Source: Bactrocera neohumeralis
Taxonomy: Eukaryota; Arthropoda; Insecta; Diptera; Tephritidae
Reading direction: 5' to 3'
DNA length: 64,000 nt
Assembly (NCBI RefSeq): GCF_024586455.1
Contig: NW_026089623.1
Location: forward strand, 13,538,784-13,602,783
This document shows positions 22,170 to 33,641 of the stretch, piece after piece; the stretch's first letter is position 1; each line of letters starts with the position of its first letter. The notes under the pieces are model-generated. The model worked only from the letters and a program-made list of their open reading frames with translations, was not told the origin of the DNA and did not search any database. The translations under genes and the position numbers were made by a program.

Positions 22170-22306
22170 CATAAACAGGACTTTAAATAAAAAACAGAAC
22201 AAATGGTTTCATTGGCGAAATCAATTTATTTTATTCAAAATAGTCTCCTTCTGCTTCAATACAGCTTTTTGCACGGTCCAAAAACATGTCGAAGCATGAT
22301 TTTAAC
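22170..22306 (-). mobile_element. mariner family A, copy 3, terminal fragment
   Basis: About 137 bp from the 3' end of the family: AAACAGGACTTTAAATAAAA, then the end of the transposase coding region on the minus strand (reverse of CTCCTTCTGCTTCAATACAG and TTTTTGCACGGTCCAAAAAC). It matches 2960-3090 closely. Confidence 0.8.
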
Positions 22307-22679
22307 TACATATACTCTCCTTTTTTATATATACTTTTTTATATACATACTTACCACTAGTTTAACATAAGTTTTAGGCTAAACCATGAAATTCTGGTAA
22401 TAAAGAATTCTATTGTACAAAAACCATTATCGCGAACGGACGTTTTCTTAACCGGCATCTGTTATATTCTTACATGCTACATCCCCACCAATTTTCAACC
22501 AAATCGGTTCAGCCGTTCTTGAGTTATAAACGTTATAACTAACACGACATTCTTTTATATACATACATAGATGACAGCAAAAAAGAGAAAAACAACGAAC
22601 ACATGCGGAGCAGTAGCAAATGAAAATTTTCAATTTTTTGTTAACACTACGCCAGAGTAGAGCACAGCACTTCATTTTC
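22307..22679. repeat. Short interspersed motif region
   Basis: Near 22490-22530 the text CCAAATCGGTTCAGCCGTTC followed by TTGAGTTATAA is a motif common near the ends of non-autonomous insect elements. I cannot delimit the element. The ORF at 22448-22711 on the minus strand runs through this repeat and the next one, and is not a gene. Confidence 0.35.
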
Positions 22680-22990
22680 ATACCCTGAACAGGGTATATT
22701 AAGTTTGTCACGAAGTTTGTAACACCCAGAAGGAAGCGTCGGAGACCCTATAAAGTATATATATGTATAAATGATCAGTATGTTGAGCTAGGTCGATTTA
22801 GCCATGTGCGTCTGTCTGTCCGTCTGTCTGTATATATACGAACTAGTCTCTCAGTTTTTAAGATATCGTTTTAGAATTTTGCAAACGTCATTTTGTTTTC
22901 AAGAAGCTGCTCATTTGTTGGAACGGCCGATATCGGACCACTATAATCTATCTATCTCTATTCGGAAGTACCTTGATATTATACATGGAA
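22680..22990 (+). repeat. Dispersed repeat fragment (GTCTGTC microsatellite type)
   Basis: It starts CAGGGTATATTAAGTTTGTC, has AACACCCAGAAGGAAGCGTC, then TGATCAGTATGTTGAGCTAG, a GTCTGTCTGTCC microsatellite and GATATCGGACCACTATAATC. The same order occurs at 30090-30310. A reverse piece of the same family (TTCCTTCTGGGTGTTACAAA) lies at about 9015-9075. Confidence 0.7.
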
Positions 22991-23034
22991 TGCATCGTCG
23001 AAGAAATAGTTACGCAGAAAGCAAGGCCAAGCAG

Positions 23035-24073
23035 TAGATGGACATCCAGGTGTGTTATCAACTAATGCATTAGGACGAATTTACAAAATCCACCCGAAAA
23101 ACGACGATTGTTTCTACCTTCGGTTGCTATTGATTAATGTACGCCGTTCAACTTCATTTGAGTCATTGCGTACTGTGGATGGTACGGTGTATGCAACTTT
23201 TGGAGTAATTACAATTGCTGGAACAGGTTAATCACTGGAAAGCAAATGAAGTTCGCACACTTTTCGCGATCATCATTTCGACATATTAACCTTCAAATCC
23301 GCGTTAATTATGGGATACGAAGAAAAATTACATTGCCGAAGACATTTTACATTGTCTTCGCTAAAAATTGGAAATGGGTTAATTCCGGTTGATACTTTCG
23401 GTGGTTTGATACCAATTCCATCCGCCGTTTATCAATTCGCGAAAGAAAAATACCGATGTTGTTGACATAAACTAGAAGATTCAAAGTCAAATTCCGGGAG
23501 ACTTGCGCTCATACAAATCGATCGATCGTCTTGACAATGAAGATGACGCCGTGAATTATCCAGTGGAATTTCTAAATTCTTAGGAGGGTCTTGGTATGGC
23601 ACCGCATCATTTGCGTCTCAAAGTTGGATCAGTCATGATTATGTTTCGCAATCTGCATGCGCCGAAACTGTGTAATGGAACCCGACTGATTGTGACGCTG
23701 CTATCGAATACCAGGGGGCAGCTTGATTCTACGAATTCCTTTGAGTTTTATCGGTTTGCCATTTCACTTCAAAAGTATTCCGTTTCCAGGGAAAATTGCA
23801 TTTAAGATGACAATCAACAGGACACAAGTATAGTCGCATAGTGTGTGGCATAAATTTGAAAATGCTATGTTTTTTACACACCCGGCTATACGTGGCGTGT
23901 TTATAAATCCGAAACCCATTTTTTCTATACATTTACGCACCGGACCAGAAACCAATAAATGTTGTTTATCAAGCTGCGTTACATTGAAAAAAAAACGAAA
24001 TGATAAATTTAACTTTCCTTTCATTTGAAAACACATAATTTCACGCAGGACAACGGCTGCGGGGTCAGCTAGT
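23035..24073 (+). mobile_element. Helitron relic 1, 3' part with CTAG end
   Basis: Frames with stops give LGRIYKIHPKNDDCFYLRLL and a VNVRR.TSFE block (Helitron Rep/helicase linker), then DLRSYKSIDRLDNEDDAVNY and, from 23596, MAPHHLRLKVGSVMIMFRNL with APKLCNGTRLIVTLL (helicase C-terminal part). The 3' end reads GGACAACGGCTGCGGGGTCA then GCTAGT near 24055-24073, the typical Helitron terminus (GC-rich hairpin, then CTAG before T). The 5' end is missing. Confidence 0.75.
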
Positions 24074-24224
24074 TCAATATAACAATGAAATTTTTACTAA
24101 TATGTACTTACAAGCGAATTAGAAAAACTATAATAATAGTTGTAGCTGAACATTTTGTATTCTCACAATTTGCAAAGATCAAAAGCGAGGATATGCTTTA
24201 AGATGTTCCAAACTTTATATTAAA

Positions 24225-24300
24225 CAAGTAAGGAAGAGCTAAGTTGGGTGCAACCGATCGTTTTATACTCTTGCAACTTGCAAGAGTCAAAGTCAAAGAA
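24225..24300 (+). repeat. Head of the dispersed repeat family
   Basis: ACAAGTAAGGAAGAGCTAAG followed by TTGGGTGCAACCGATCG and TTTTATACTCTTGCAAC matches the 5' head of the repeat at 57474. It is cut by the LINE fragment that follows. Confidence 0.65.
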
Positions 24301-24329
24301 TTATCGGACCTCGGAGCGCACGAACATCT

Positions 24330-24905
24330 AAAACACTGGAGACATGATCAGTTTTCGATTCGGAGACAGCCAGGTGGCTTGATGAATTTTCTTATGCTGG
24401 AATCTAGTACTACAGATAACCAGATTTCGGGCCTCGGCGAAGTCGATCAGCCTCAGCCCATTTGGGGATGTTTCATCGTAGAGGCTGAATTTACCGACCG
24501 TAGTGCCAAAGATACCTTCATTGACCACCCTGGCGTTAAAGTCGCCAAGCACGAATTTGGTATGGTGTCGGGAGCAGCTCTCATAGATGCGCTCCAAGCG
24601 CTCACTGAAAGCATCTTTGGTCACATCGTCCTTCTCATCCGTCGGGGCGTGAGCGCAGATCAGCGAAAAACTTCGCTTTGATGCGGATTGTGGCCAGACG
24701 TTCATCTACCAGGGTGAATGATAGTACTCGGCGACGGATTCTCTCTCCCACCACGAATCCCACTCCAAATTTGCGCTCCTTTATGTTGCTGCTTGAGTAA
24801 TATGTAACAGAATCGTTTCTGGCCACTCCTAAGTGAATGGCGATCAGAGAACTTTCCTCACTTGCGTGAACTTCTACACATGACTCCATCCTCCAAACCA
24901 ACCTC
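24330..24905 (-). pseudogene. LINE APE-type endonuclease fragment
   Basis: The minus-strand frames 24901-24635 and 24705-24328 join through a frameshift. They read NIKERKFGVGFVVGERI, then FSLICAHAPTDEKDDVTKDA, FVLGDFNARVVNEGIFGTTV and NGLRLIDFAEARNLVICST. GDFNARV is the metal-binding and catalytic block of apurinic-endonuclease domains from non-LTR retrotransposons. The reverse transcriptase is not attached. Its plus-strand shadow frame (24244-24681) is not a gene. Confidence 0.8.
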
Positions 24906-25065
24906 AGTACACTTTAATTTTGATTTACCGTTATTTTTCAAAAGACGGCGAAGAGTTTTTAGTTGCGAAGAGTAAACTCCTGGCATTTTGAAGTATATTA
25001 TTAAAGGTACAGGTTATTTCATTGCCAAATAATTTGTATCATTTTATATAAAAATTTAATTAAGG

Positions 25066-26060
25066 AAAAATGAAGAAAATTTCTCAGAATTTGGACTATT
25101 TTGTTATCTGAAACTAAGAAAACAACTAGAGAAATTGATGTTAGGAAGACAACGTCAGTTCAGTGCACAAAAGGAATAAGTCGTCTTCGGGTAACTCTGG
25201 TGGTTGACCAAGGATATGATGCTAGTTATATGAAACGGTTAATTCGTAAAAGCTCCTAATTAACTCCTAAAGAGAACACTCAAATTATTATCAGGCCAAC
25301 CAGTGAATGGACAGCCAGAAGAGCTTAGAAAAATGCTGGGTTAATTGCATCTGTTAAGCAAAAGAAACCTGCGTCGTGAAAAAAAATATTGCTGTACGAG
25401 TACAGTTCTGCCAAGAACGCAAAAATTAGTCACCAGATGAGGATTGGAAACGGGTTATATGGTCTGATGAAACGAAAGTCAATCGTTACCTTTCTGATAG
25501 TAAGTCACATTATTGGCATCGGCTTCACGAGCAGCTCTAAAAACATAATGGTGTGGGCATGTTTCACAATACATAAAATAGACGAAATAATGAGAAAGGA
25601 CTATCTTAATATTTTGCAAACATATTTGCCTGGGTTTGTTGACGTGCATACCCAATATCGTATTTCAACATGATGGAAAGCCGAAACATACGGCTAAAAT
25701 AGTGAAAGAATGGCTTGAAAATCAACAATTTAGTACTTTGAAATGGCCAGCACAAAGTCCGGATCTTAATCCAAATGAGAATTTGCGGGCTATTGTGAAG
25801 CAAACTCTGTGTCAGAACGATTATACCACAAAAAATTTTAATGAGCTTTGGGATCGTGTCAAAATGGCCTGGACAAATATTCCTCGTAACATCGAAAATT
25901 ATTGGTTTATATTTTCTTTTTTAATCTTTTGTATTATACTACATTTTAACAAATAAATCAAGCTTTAAAATCAAAAATTTCAATCAAATCAGATTATTAT
26001 TAACTCTTATATAGCATTTTATATAAAAATTTTACAAATATCCAACCAGTATTGTTTGTA
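25066..26060 (+). mobile_element. Tc1-like transposon relic
   Basis: The 5' part is degraded. From about 25390, in shifting frames, there are RVIWSDETKVNRF (first catalytic Asp), then from 25650 FQHDGKPKHTAKIVKEWLEN (second Asp) and WPAQSPDLNPNENLRAIVK (third region, ending in the Glu of DLNPNEN as in DD34E Tc1 types), and RVKMAWTNIPRNI. Sequence near both ends shares ATTTTATATAAAAATTT (about 25031 and 26015), possibly subterminal repeats. Frameshifts and a damaged HTH make it inactive. Confidence 0.75.
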
Positions 26061-26369
26061 CACTGTACGTATTAAATTTTTTGTCACTCGAGAACTTAAG
26101 ACGTAGAACCACCGTAAACCTAGTTAGTTGCTGATTTTGCTTTGGCAAAAACATATTTTACTACAGAGCTGTATTTATTTCTTTATTTCTTTTTCCTGAG
26201 CGACACTTTGTTGAATAAATATTATTACCTTGACCTTTGTTCTTTTTATATTTCATACGTATATTGCGTTACACAGTTTTGTGTGTATAAATAATGAAGA
26301 AAACTATTTTATTTTAATTTTTAAAAAGTTCAAGTAGCTTACAAATACTAAGCATTTCGTTTGTTGGAA

Positions 26370-28440
26370 TAAAAATCATCTTGCGGCTTTCTTACGAAGT
26401 GAAGCCCGCTTGTGTAGAATTTTCCTTGTCACAGTAAATGACCATACTTTTACCATAACTGATATCAATTCTATTTGTAGACGCATTGCTTCCTTAATGG
26501 CCGATCTCGTGGCGGTGAACTCGACCTCTGTCGATGATGAAGCAACAGTTCGCTGCCTTCGTGTGCACCAGAAAAGTGGACCAACCAGAAGCTTAAACTT
26601 ATAGCCGTAGATCGTCTTTCGCTAAGATCACTCTAGCCCAGTGGCGCTCATTTAATAACAACGCAATAAAATCCAAACACGCGTGTTTGACTGATAATTC
26701 TGCTACTGCGAAAAATATCACACGCACACGAAAGCGGCTGAACACGTGCGCTAGGTCAACACAAAGAATCGGCATTTAGTTTCTGTTGAGCAAGCAACAT
26801 CGCATCGCGCATTTTTTTAAATACACTGACAGAAACACCTCGAATTTTTAAAATGTTTTCAAGCGAATGGCAAGAAACTTTTATTGAAACTGATGAAGCG
26901 GAAGCGCAATGCTTATTGTGTTACAAAACAACACGCTTTCTGACCAACATCTTACCGATCTTCTACACATTAAGGAGTATAAAGGGGAAATCAATATTGA
27001 TGATGTATTATCGAAACGAGCCATTTACTCAACGACTTTATAAATTTTTAAGTATTACACAAAAAGAATTCAATAAACATTTCTGATATTTTTTCCAAAT
27101 TTGCCAATAATTTTTTTCCCTGAATGTAAATTTGTTCAGCGTACATGGCAGCGAAAATCTATAGCAATGTTTGTGCAGCGCAAACGTAAAATGTAGTAGT
27201 ATTGAGGCGTGCGCACCACTGCTCTAGCCCAATCTTACGTCAAAGTATCAGGTGAGATCATTTACTTCTCTGCTACACCAATACCGCTGTCAATATATCT
27301 TTTAGAACGCATAGCATGTTTTGCCGCAACCCAGTGCGCTTTTCCTAGGATTTTAGAAAAACGACTCAGTAGATTAACCGTAAAATGGATGTCAGGTCGT
27401 TATTTGTGAGGCAAATAACAAGCAATCAACAGCCTGTATATACGAAATTTTCGATATTTCATGCTGCTCTGTTTCATCTGTTTAACACATTTCATTACCC
27501 AGATGTTGAACTAACTGCATTGGAGTTTAAATCGGATTGCTGTTGGACGTTCCAAAACGGTTCAGCATATCGGAGATAAATTGCGATTGATTTATTTCTC
27601 TTATGCAACTTCAACTTATTTTTTTTTATATTTATACTAATAACCAAATATCAGTACATATATAGCATCGTCCCCGTAAACTTCACAAATGTCATTGGTG
27701 GCTTGCGTGGCATTCTTCTCTTTTTTATACAGAAACGACTTTTCCGACTACCCCAATAGTATCTCTAGTAGCATACCAAGTACTGAGATACTTCACCAAG
27801 AACTTTCATGTGAAATTCTGATGAAAGTTGTTTCTTTAACGTATTCATACTTTTCTCGTCTCTCGAAAACAAGAGAACATTGTCAACATATATGTATATT
27901 ACTTCGTAGATGACCTAACTTCAGCAGAACGTTGTTAAATTTTTCGTGTTGTCATCAAAACCATTAGGTTGAACCATATCGATTTCCTCATTTAAGCCCT
28001 GCTAGCATTGCTAACGCCAACAAAAAACGAAATGAGGTGTGTCAAACTACAGGGCCAAAACCTTTTTCGATTATATCCTTTGATCACTAATGAGGCCAAA
28101 CGTCGTATAATCAAACCATTACCGTTCATTTTGGTTTTCAACACACCTAGATTTTATGGATTTTTTATTTTTAATTTTACTAAACGCCATGTTTTGTTCG
28201 AAAGGAGGGAGTGTATTTCAGCTTAAACTACCACTTTCCACTCATCTGCATTTGATCTAAAATCAGTTACACAAAAATTATTTTTTACGCATTAAAACAT
28301 GATTGCGAGAAATTTTAATTTCATCAGAGTCATTTGCACTTTCATGTTCAGATGAATTAGCGTCTACCGTATTATTCACTAACTGACTTTCGCGTTTGTA
28401 AACATATCAGTTTGTATATTTTCAACAATTGGTGTTCTTT
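26370..28440 (-). mobile_element. copia-type retrotransposon relic, minus strand
   Basis: Reading down the minus strand from about 28440, there is a linker (SSEHESANDSDEIK), degraded RT start near 28020-28230, a polymerase palm area near 27700-27910 (EEKYEYVKET, KYLSTWYATRD), RPDIHFTVNLLSRFSKILGK and AHWVAAKHAMR (27300-27400). RNase H sequence continues after the hAT element (GWSTFLVHTKAANCCFI). It resembles the plus-strand copia at 60-64 kb. No LTR was recognised, and stops are frequent. Confidence 0.7.
26639..27221. mobile_element. hAT non-autonomous element, 583 bp, 8-bp TSD
   Basis: The ends are CAGTGGCGCTCA at the left and GCGTGCGCACCACTG at the right, an inverted repeat of the CAGTGG..GC type. 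The 8 bp CTCTAGCC occurs directly outside both ends (26631-26638 and 27222-27229), the expected hAT duplication. Inside, 26853-27086 keeps a BED-like start (FSSEWQETFIETDEAEAQCL, LCYKT), so it is a deletion derivative of an autonomous hAT. It splits the copia RNase H coding sequence. Confidence 0.88.
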
Positions 28441-28985
28441 ACTATCTACAGAGAACGTTTATCAAAGTGAAGGTTCCTGGCGCGAAGAACGTAAAAATAT
28501 TTTTGGCTAACTCGGTCGAGATAGAAGAGTTTCGCCACTGCCAGCTCGGCAGGAGAAATTTTAACATTTTCGCTTGAACAGAGCTGAGCGTGGAATACAA
28601 ATTATGCTCAAAACTATATATTGCTTTAACAGACGTAAGTATGTTCGCTCTTTTGCTTATATTTTTATACGTTTATATGCAAACATGTGTATTCGTATGA
28701 ATTCTTTTTGTACATACATATTAATGAGTACATGTGCAATTGAATATATTTAAATTAAATTACTTTTTCAGAGCAATATTCGTAGTTAATGTGAAAATAA
28801 AGCCTTTTTTTAATTATTTTTTATATTTGATATATGTATTCCTACTTACATAATTATATAACAAACTATCATAATATTATTTAAAAACTGAAATATATTA
28901 CAATAGTGATAAATGAACATTAATCATATATTTTATCATTCAAAACTTATGTATGTATACTCACATGTGTCATGACCTCATACTA
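28441..28985. other. Gene-free AT-rich stretch
   Basis: No coding region or repeat end is recognised. It separates the copia relic from a mariner insertion. Confidence 0.4.
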
Positions 28986-29169
28986 CTGTGCCCCAAAAAT
29001 AAGGTGACATTTGAATTTAAACAGCGCGTTGAAGGATTTGGAGAATTTTTTTTTTAGGTTGGAAGTACTGTCATTCACTTTTATGTCAAATTTCATGTCA
29101 AAATATTCATTAGTGTTTGAGATACGTGTCGTTTTGTGAGCTGCTAAAAGTGAGTTTTTGGTTTTTTGC

Positions 29170-29542
29170 GATGTCGAAATTTGTTGAGCAAAGAATTTGC
29201 CTTAAATTTTGTTTACGGAATCAATTTTCTGCTGCGGATACGTTGAGGATGGTGCAGAAAGCCTTTGGTGATGAGGCTATGTCTAAAAAAAATGTTTACA
29301 AGTGGTATAGTGAGTTCCATGCCGGCCGTGAACGTGTCGAAGACGAAGAGCGTCCAGAGCGACCATCAACCTCAACCGACGAAGCTCACCTTCAACAAAT
29401 CAAAGATTTGGCGTTGAAAAACCGTCGATTAACAATTAGAGACCTTGCTGATGAAGTTGGGATATCGAAAGGCTCAGCCAATACCATTTTGAAGGATGTT
29501 TTGGGTCTCAAGCGCGTCAAATCTCGACTGGTAAAAAATTAA
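29170..29542 (+). pseudogene. mariner D transposase, DNA-binding half
   Basis: From [19 protein letters not shown] the frame holds both helix-turn-helix units ([20 protein letters not shown], then [20 protein letters not shown]) separated by the acidic GR-type linker ([11 protein letters not shown]), and ends SRLVKN. I prefer the ATG at 29170 over 29117 because mariner proteins begin just before 'FVEQR'. The region after 'KRVKSRLVP', including the first catalytic Asp (TGDE), is absent. Confidence 0.8.
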
Positions 29543-29546
29543 GATC

Positions 29547-30035
29547 ATGTTGACTGTTTTCTTCGATTATCGTGGTGTTGTGCATTATGAATACCTTCCA
29601 ACCGGTCAAACAGTCAACAAGGAATATTATTTGAACGTTATGCGTCTTTTGCGTAACGCTATCCGCCTAAAAAGGCCGGAATTGTGGAAAGACAATTCTT
29701 GGTTTTTACACCACGATAATGCACCATCCCATACTGCCCTCGTAATTCGTGATCATTTCGCCAAAAACTCAACCCATATCGTTCCGCAACCACCGTATTC
29801 ACCTGATCTGGCGCCGTGCGACTTCTGGCTGTTCACCAAGTTCAAAGGACCGCTCCGGGGACACCGTTTTTATACGATAGAGGAGATTCAAGCCGCAGCG
29901 AAGACGGAACTGAAGGCCATCCCGGAAAGTGACTACAACCAGATTTCCAAGATTGGTAAATCCGATGGCATAAGTGCATTGCATCGGGAGGATATTACTT
30001 TGAAGGGGATGAAATTGATTTGGAAGAATAAATAA
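29547..30035 (+). pseudogene. mariner D transposase, catalytic half
   Basis: The frame starts in the block MLTVFFDYRGVVHYEYLPTG and contains SWFLHHDNAPSHTALVIRDH (second Asp) and QPPYSPDLAPCDFWLFTKFK (third Asp), then RGHRFYTIEEIQAAAKTEL and a near-complete C-terminus. The second and third acidic residues of the DD34D triad are intact. The first is lost with the internal deletion that separates this frame from 29542. Confidence 0.82.
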
Positions 30036-30089
30036 GGAATTTTCAAAATAAATACAATGTCACCTTATTTTTTGGGCACAGTATATGTA

Positions 30090-31055
30090 TAAATTGTATA
30101 TATATAAATGATCAGTATGTTGAGCTGAGTCGATTTAGACATGTCCGTCTGTCTGTCCGCCTGTCCGTCCGTCTGTCTGTATATATACGAACTAGTCCCT
30201 CAGTTTTTAAGATATTTAAGATTTAAGATAAATTTTGCTTACGTCATTTTCTCTTCAAGAAGCTGCTCATTTGTTGGAACGGCCGATATCGGACCACTAT
30301 AACATATAGCTGACATATAAACTGAACGATCAGAATCAAGTTCTTGTATGAAAAACTTTCACATTTGGCAATGTATCTTCACCAAATTTGGTATAGATTA
30401 TTTTCTAAGGCAACAATGTAATCACCGAAGAAATTGGTCAGATCGGTTAACTATAGCATATAGCTACCATACAAACTGAACGATCGGAATCAAGTTCTTG
30501 TATGGAAAACTTTCACATTTGACAACGTATCTTCACGAAATTTGGTATGAGTTATTGTTTGTAAAAATAATGTAATATCTGAAGAAATTGTTCAGATCGG
30601 CTTACTATAGCATATAGCTGCCATACAAACTGAATGATCGGAATCAAGTTCTTGTATGGAAAACTTTCACATTTGACAATGTATCTTCACCAAATTTGGT
30701 ACAGATTATTTTCTAAGGCAACAATGTCATCTCTGAAGAAATTGGTCAGATCGGTTAACTATAGCATATAGCTGCCATACAAACTGAACGATCGGAATCA
30801 AGTTCTTGTATGGAAAACTTTCACATTTGACGTATGTATGAGTTATTGTTTGCAAAAATAATATTATATCTGAAGAAATTGTTCAGATCGGCCTACAATA
30901 GCATATAGCTGCCATACAACGCTGGTATGGAAAACTTTTGCATTTGACAAGATATATTTACGAAATTTGGTATAAATTATTTTCTAAGGCACCAATGTAA
31001 TCTATGAAGGGTATATTAGTTTCGGTGCAGCCGAAGTTTACGTTTTTTCTTGTTT
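30090..31055 (+). repeat. Dispersed repeat, about 1 kb, with internal tandem array
   Basis: It has TGATCAGTATGTTGAGCTGA and a GTCTGTCTGTCCGCC microsatellite, then the tandem units, and ends ATATTAGTTTCGGTGCAGCC with GAAGTTTACG and TTTTTTCTTG. The terminal block is found reversed inside the LINE at about 10345. No ORF is present. It directly follows the mariner at 30081. Confidence 0.75.
30275..31010 (+). repeat. Tandem array of about 154-bp units
   Basis: The landmark TCAAGTTCTTGTATG occurs near 30336, 30490, 30644 and 30798, so the period is about 154 bp, with a truncated fifth unit to about 31010. Each unit includes AAACTTTCACATTTGACAA, TTCACCAAATTTGGTA, GAAGAAATTGGTCAGATCGG and ATAGCATATAGCTGCCATAC. 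Units differ by a few percent and by a deletion in the fourth. Confidence 0.85.
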
Positions 31056-31204
31056 GCTCTGGCTTCAGCTATAGTTTTTTACTTAGCAAAACTCAGAGCA
31101 TAGCATACTTTTACATGTTATGCTGTGGTTCTGCTGTGACTCCCGACAAAGTGAGAGCGGTAGCGATAGCACAGCAATAATTCTAGAAATTTTGCTGCTA
31201 CGTA

Positions 31205-31966
31205 GTATTAATGAAAACCCAGCCTCTACGTCTGCATAACGCTTTCCTTTCATGGCCAAATGCATTTTTCCGAAGAGGAAGAAGTCTCACGGTGCCGTAT
31301 CAGGTGAATACGGGGAGTGGTTAATGGTTAAAATGTTATTTTTGGTCAAATAATCGGTCACAGGCGTCGATCGATGAGATGGATTCTGAGCAATTTTTGC
31401 TCTTTAGTCAATTTGTGCGGAACAAACCGTGCACACTCCTTTCGTAAGCCCAAGTGTTCGGTCAAAATGCGATAAATCGATGTTTAGGATATGTTCAATT
31501 CCAATTCCATGAATTTCAATAGCGATTTCGGCTGATTTTTGATAAATTCACGCACAGTTTCAATAAAATTTCCGGTGAACACAGATTTTGATTAGCCCAC
31601 ATGTTGATCGTCATTTATGTCCTCAAGACCACTTTGAACTCTTCGTATACTCTGCTACGGGATAGGCAATCATCGCCATAAACTTTTTTAATCAATTGAA
31701 ATGTTTCGGTAAAAGTTTTACTAATTTTAAAACAAAATTTAATGTTGGCTCTTTGTTCGAAGCTCATTTTCGCACCGATAACACAAAGTTACTGACACTT
31801 AAAACGCAATAATTTCACTTCCAATCAATGAAATGTCATGAATTTCTCACTGGACAATCGATAAAGATAGCAGATTCTAACGCACCGGTCCACATATACA
31901 TAGATGGCACAATCAGGGTGCGCTAGATTAAAAAGTCCTGTTTACTTTGGAATGCACGTTGTATGT
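31205..31966 (-). mobile_element. mariner family A, copy 4, internally deleted
   Basis: The left part (CTACGTCTGCATAACGCTTT) matches the C-terminal coding region of the copy at 3.0 kb. The centre jumps near 31380, then N-terminal sequence follows to an ATG near 31770 and the right end CCTGTTTACTTTGGAATGCA at 31945-31966. The 3' terminus is missing at the left. Several frameshifts are present. Confidence 0.78.
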
Positions 31967-32493
31967 ATTTACCAACACACATTTGGACAATATAGCAAAG
32001 ATAGGATTCAAAATCGGGTAGTTAATTCCGATGAAATGCACGGTTTATTTTTACTAAAATGTAAAGATGCATAATTTTAATGCCCTTAAGTGCAGTCGGA
32101 TTCCAATTGAGGCTATCCTTCCAACTGTTTATGTCTCAGTGAACTCTAAAACTCATAATGAGTAAAAATGAAAATATTTTAAAAATCGTTGAATTTTTCA
32201 AAATTTTGGTAACACAGAATGAATGTACATCAAAAACCACTGCCTGATGTAAATATGAATTTAGAATTGAATCTCAGAAAGCTTAAGTCGAAGTGTTGCA
32301 AAAAAAAACCGGATTTTAAAATTTGAAAATTCGTGGATTAGGAGAGACCAATTGTCAAAAATTTTATTATGTTGATATACATATGATTGTTTAATATGTT
32401 GTAGCTGCTGCTAAAGTTAGACGCATTTGCTCGTTCGTGAAAAACAAGAATATTTTCGTATTTTGTCAATAGATGTCGTTGCAGTCGTTTATC
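31967..32493. other. Gene-free stretch
   Basis: AT-rich DNA without recognisable coding sequence between the mariner relic and the Ty3-type LTR. Confidence 0.4.
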
Positions 32494-32695
32494 TGTGGGG
32501 CTTGTTTCCACACTTCTGTATTTTGCCTATTTCTCTCAATTTATCAGAAAAACGCTCAACACAATATTTGGCTTCCTTTTTTTTATTTCATCCGAATCGT
32601 TCAATAAGTTCAGTTCGACGGCTAGTCCAGACGGCTCGAGAAACTTAACTAAAAATATTAGGAATATTAAAAAATATTTAAATTAGGTTGCCACA
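32494..32695 (-). repeat. 3' LTR of the Ty3-type element
   Basis: It shares the block GGGGCTTGTTTCCACACTTC and the following region with the 5' LTR. It differs by several substitutions and by replacement of a short segment near 32620, so the LTR pair is not very young. Confidence 0.88.
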
Positions 32696-32747
32696 GCTAC
32701 TCTCTTCCCAGTGATTTAATCACGATTTAGAATTGTCTGCAAATGTT

Positions 32748-33641
32748 TCATTTCTTTTTTTTATAGGTTCGCAGCGGTGTATTTGGTAACTCGTCACTTC
32801 TGGGAAAGAACGCTGGTTTTAATCTCTCCACAGATATGTTGTGTATTGCATTGTTAATTTTAATTGCATAGAGTCTGTCTGAAATGCGTTCCACAACTTC
32901 GAACGGACCCGTGTAAGGAGGCTCTAATGGTTTTCTCACATGATCCGAGCGGATGAACACATGACTACAATAGATTTTTATTGATGAAAAATCGTGTTCA
33001 ATTGTGGTGTGACTTGGTTTTAGCTGCTGTATGTACTCACGAAACTTGGATATGAACTCCTGTGGATTATATGATCCATCCCCGCTATCAAAGAATTCGC
33101 CGGGTAAACGAAGATTGGTGCCATACAGCATTTCTGCTGGGGATGCTCCAATGTCTTCTTTATGGGAACAGCGAAGTCCTAAAATCACTGTTGGAAGGAG
33201 AAGTGGCCATGGAGTATGTCGATTGCACATGAGAGAAGCTTTTAGCGTACGATGCCATCTCTCAATCATGCCGTTGGACGCCGGATGATAAGCTGATGTA
33301 CGTATATTGTGTGCTCCAACCATTTTTGTTAACGCTTGGAATATTGCGGACTCAAACTGGGAGCCATGATCTGTTGTTATGGTCTTCGGGGAACCGAAAC
33401 GTGAGATCCATCCTGAATAAAAGCTTGTCGTTATCGTGTTGACCGAAATATCTTTTTCCAGTTCGGACCAACGTGTGAACCTGTCTATCATGGTTAAACA
33501 ATATCTATATCTCTCATGCTCTGGAAGAATGATAATATCAAGATGGACATGGTCGAAACGTTGATCAGTTTGTTTGAACGGCTTAGGCGCTAGATGATTA
33601 TACCTAGTTGCAACATTCATTGAATTCGTTTTTGAAGACAT
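32748..33641 (-). pseudogene. Ty3-type integrase
   Basis: Integrase inserts the cDNA into the genome. The 297-residue frame shows FDHVHLDIIILPEHERYRYC (first Asp), PKTITTDHGSQFESAIF (second Asp) and SAYHPASNGMIERWHRTLKA (Glu), i.e. a DDE core. It then has LGLRCSHKEDIGASPAEMLY and a chromodomain-free C-terminal region (YTGPFEVVERISDRLYAIKI). The frame is intact here, but its N-terminal zinc domain and everything upstream are replaced by the deletion joining it to sequence after protease. Confidence 0.85.

Larger units (their letters stand above)
28986..30081 (+). mobile_element. mariner family D with clean ends and TA target sites
   Basis: The terminal inverted repeats are CTGTGCCCCAAAAATAAGGT at the left and, reversed, CTGTGCCCAAAAAATAAGGT at the right. 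TA lies directly outside both (28984-28985 and 30082-30083). At 1,096 bp it is about 200 bp short of a full mariner. Two open frames remain (29170-29542 and 29547-30035). The good ends suggest it could still be moved in trans (inference). Confidence 0.88.

Noticed and set aside
22448..22711. 87-residue minus-strand frame
   Set aside because: It spans two different repeat fragments, so it is not a gene.
24244..24681. 145-residue plus-strand frame
   Set aside because: Antisense to the LINE endonuclease, which shows the GDFNARV motif on the minus strand.
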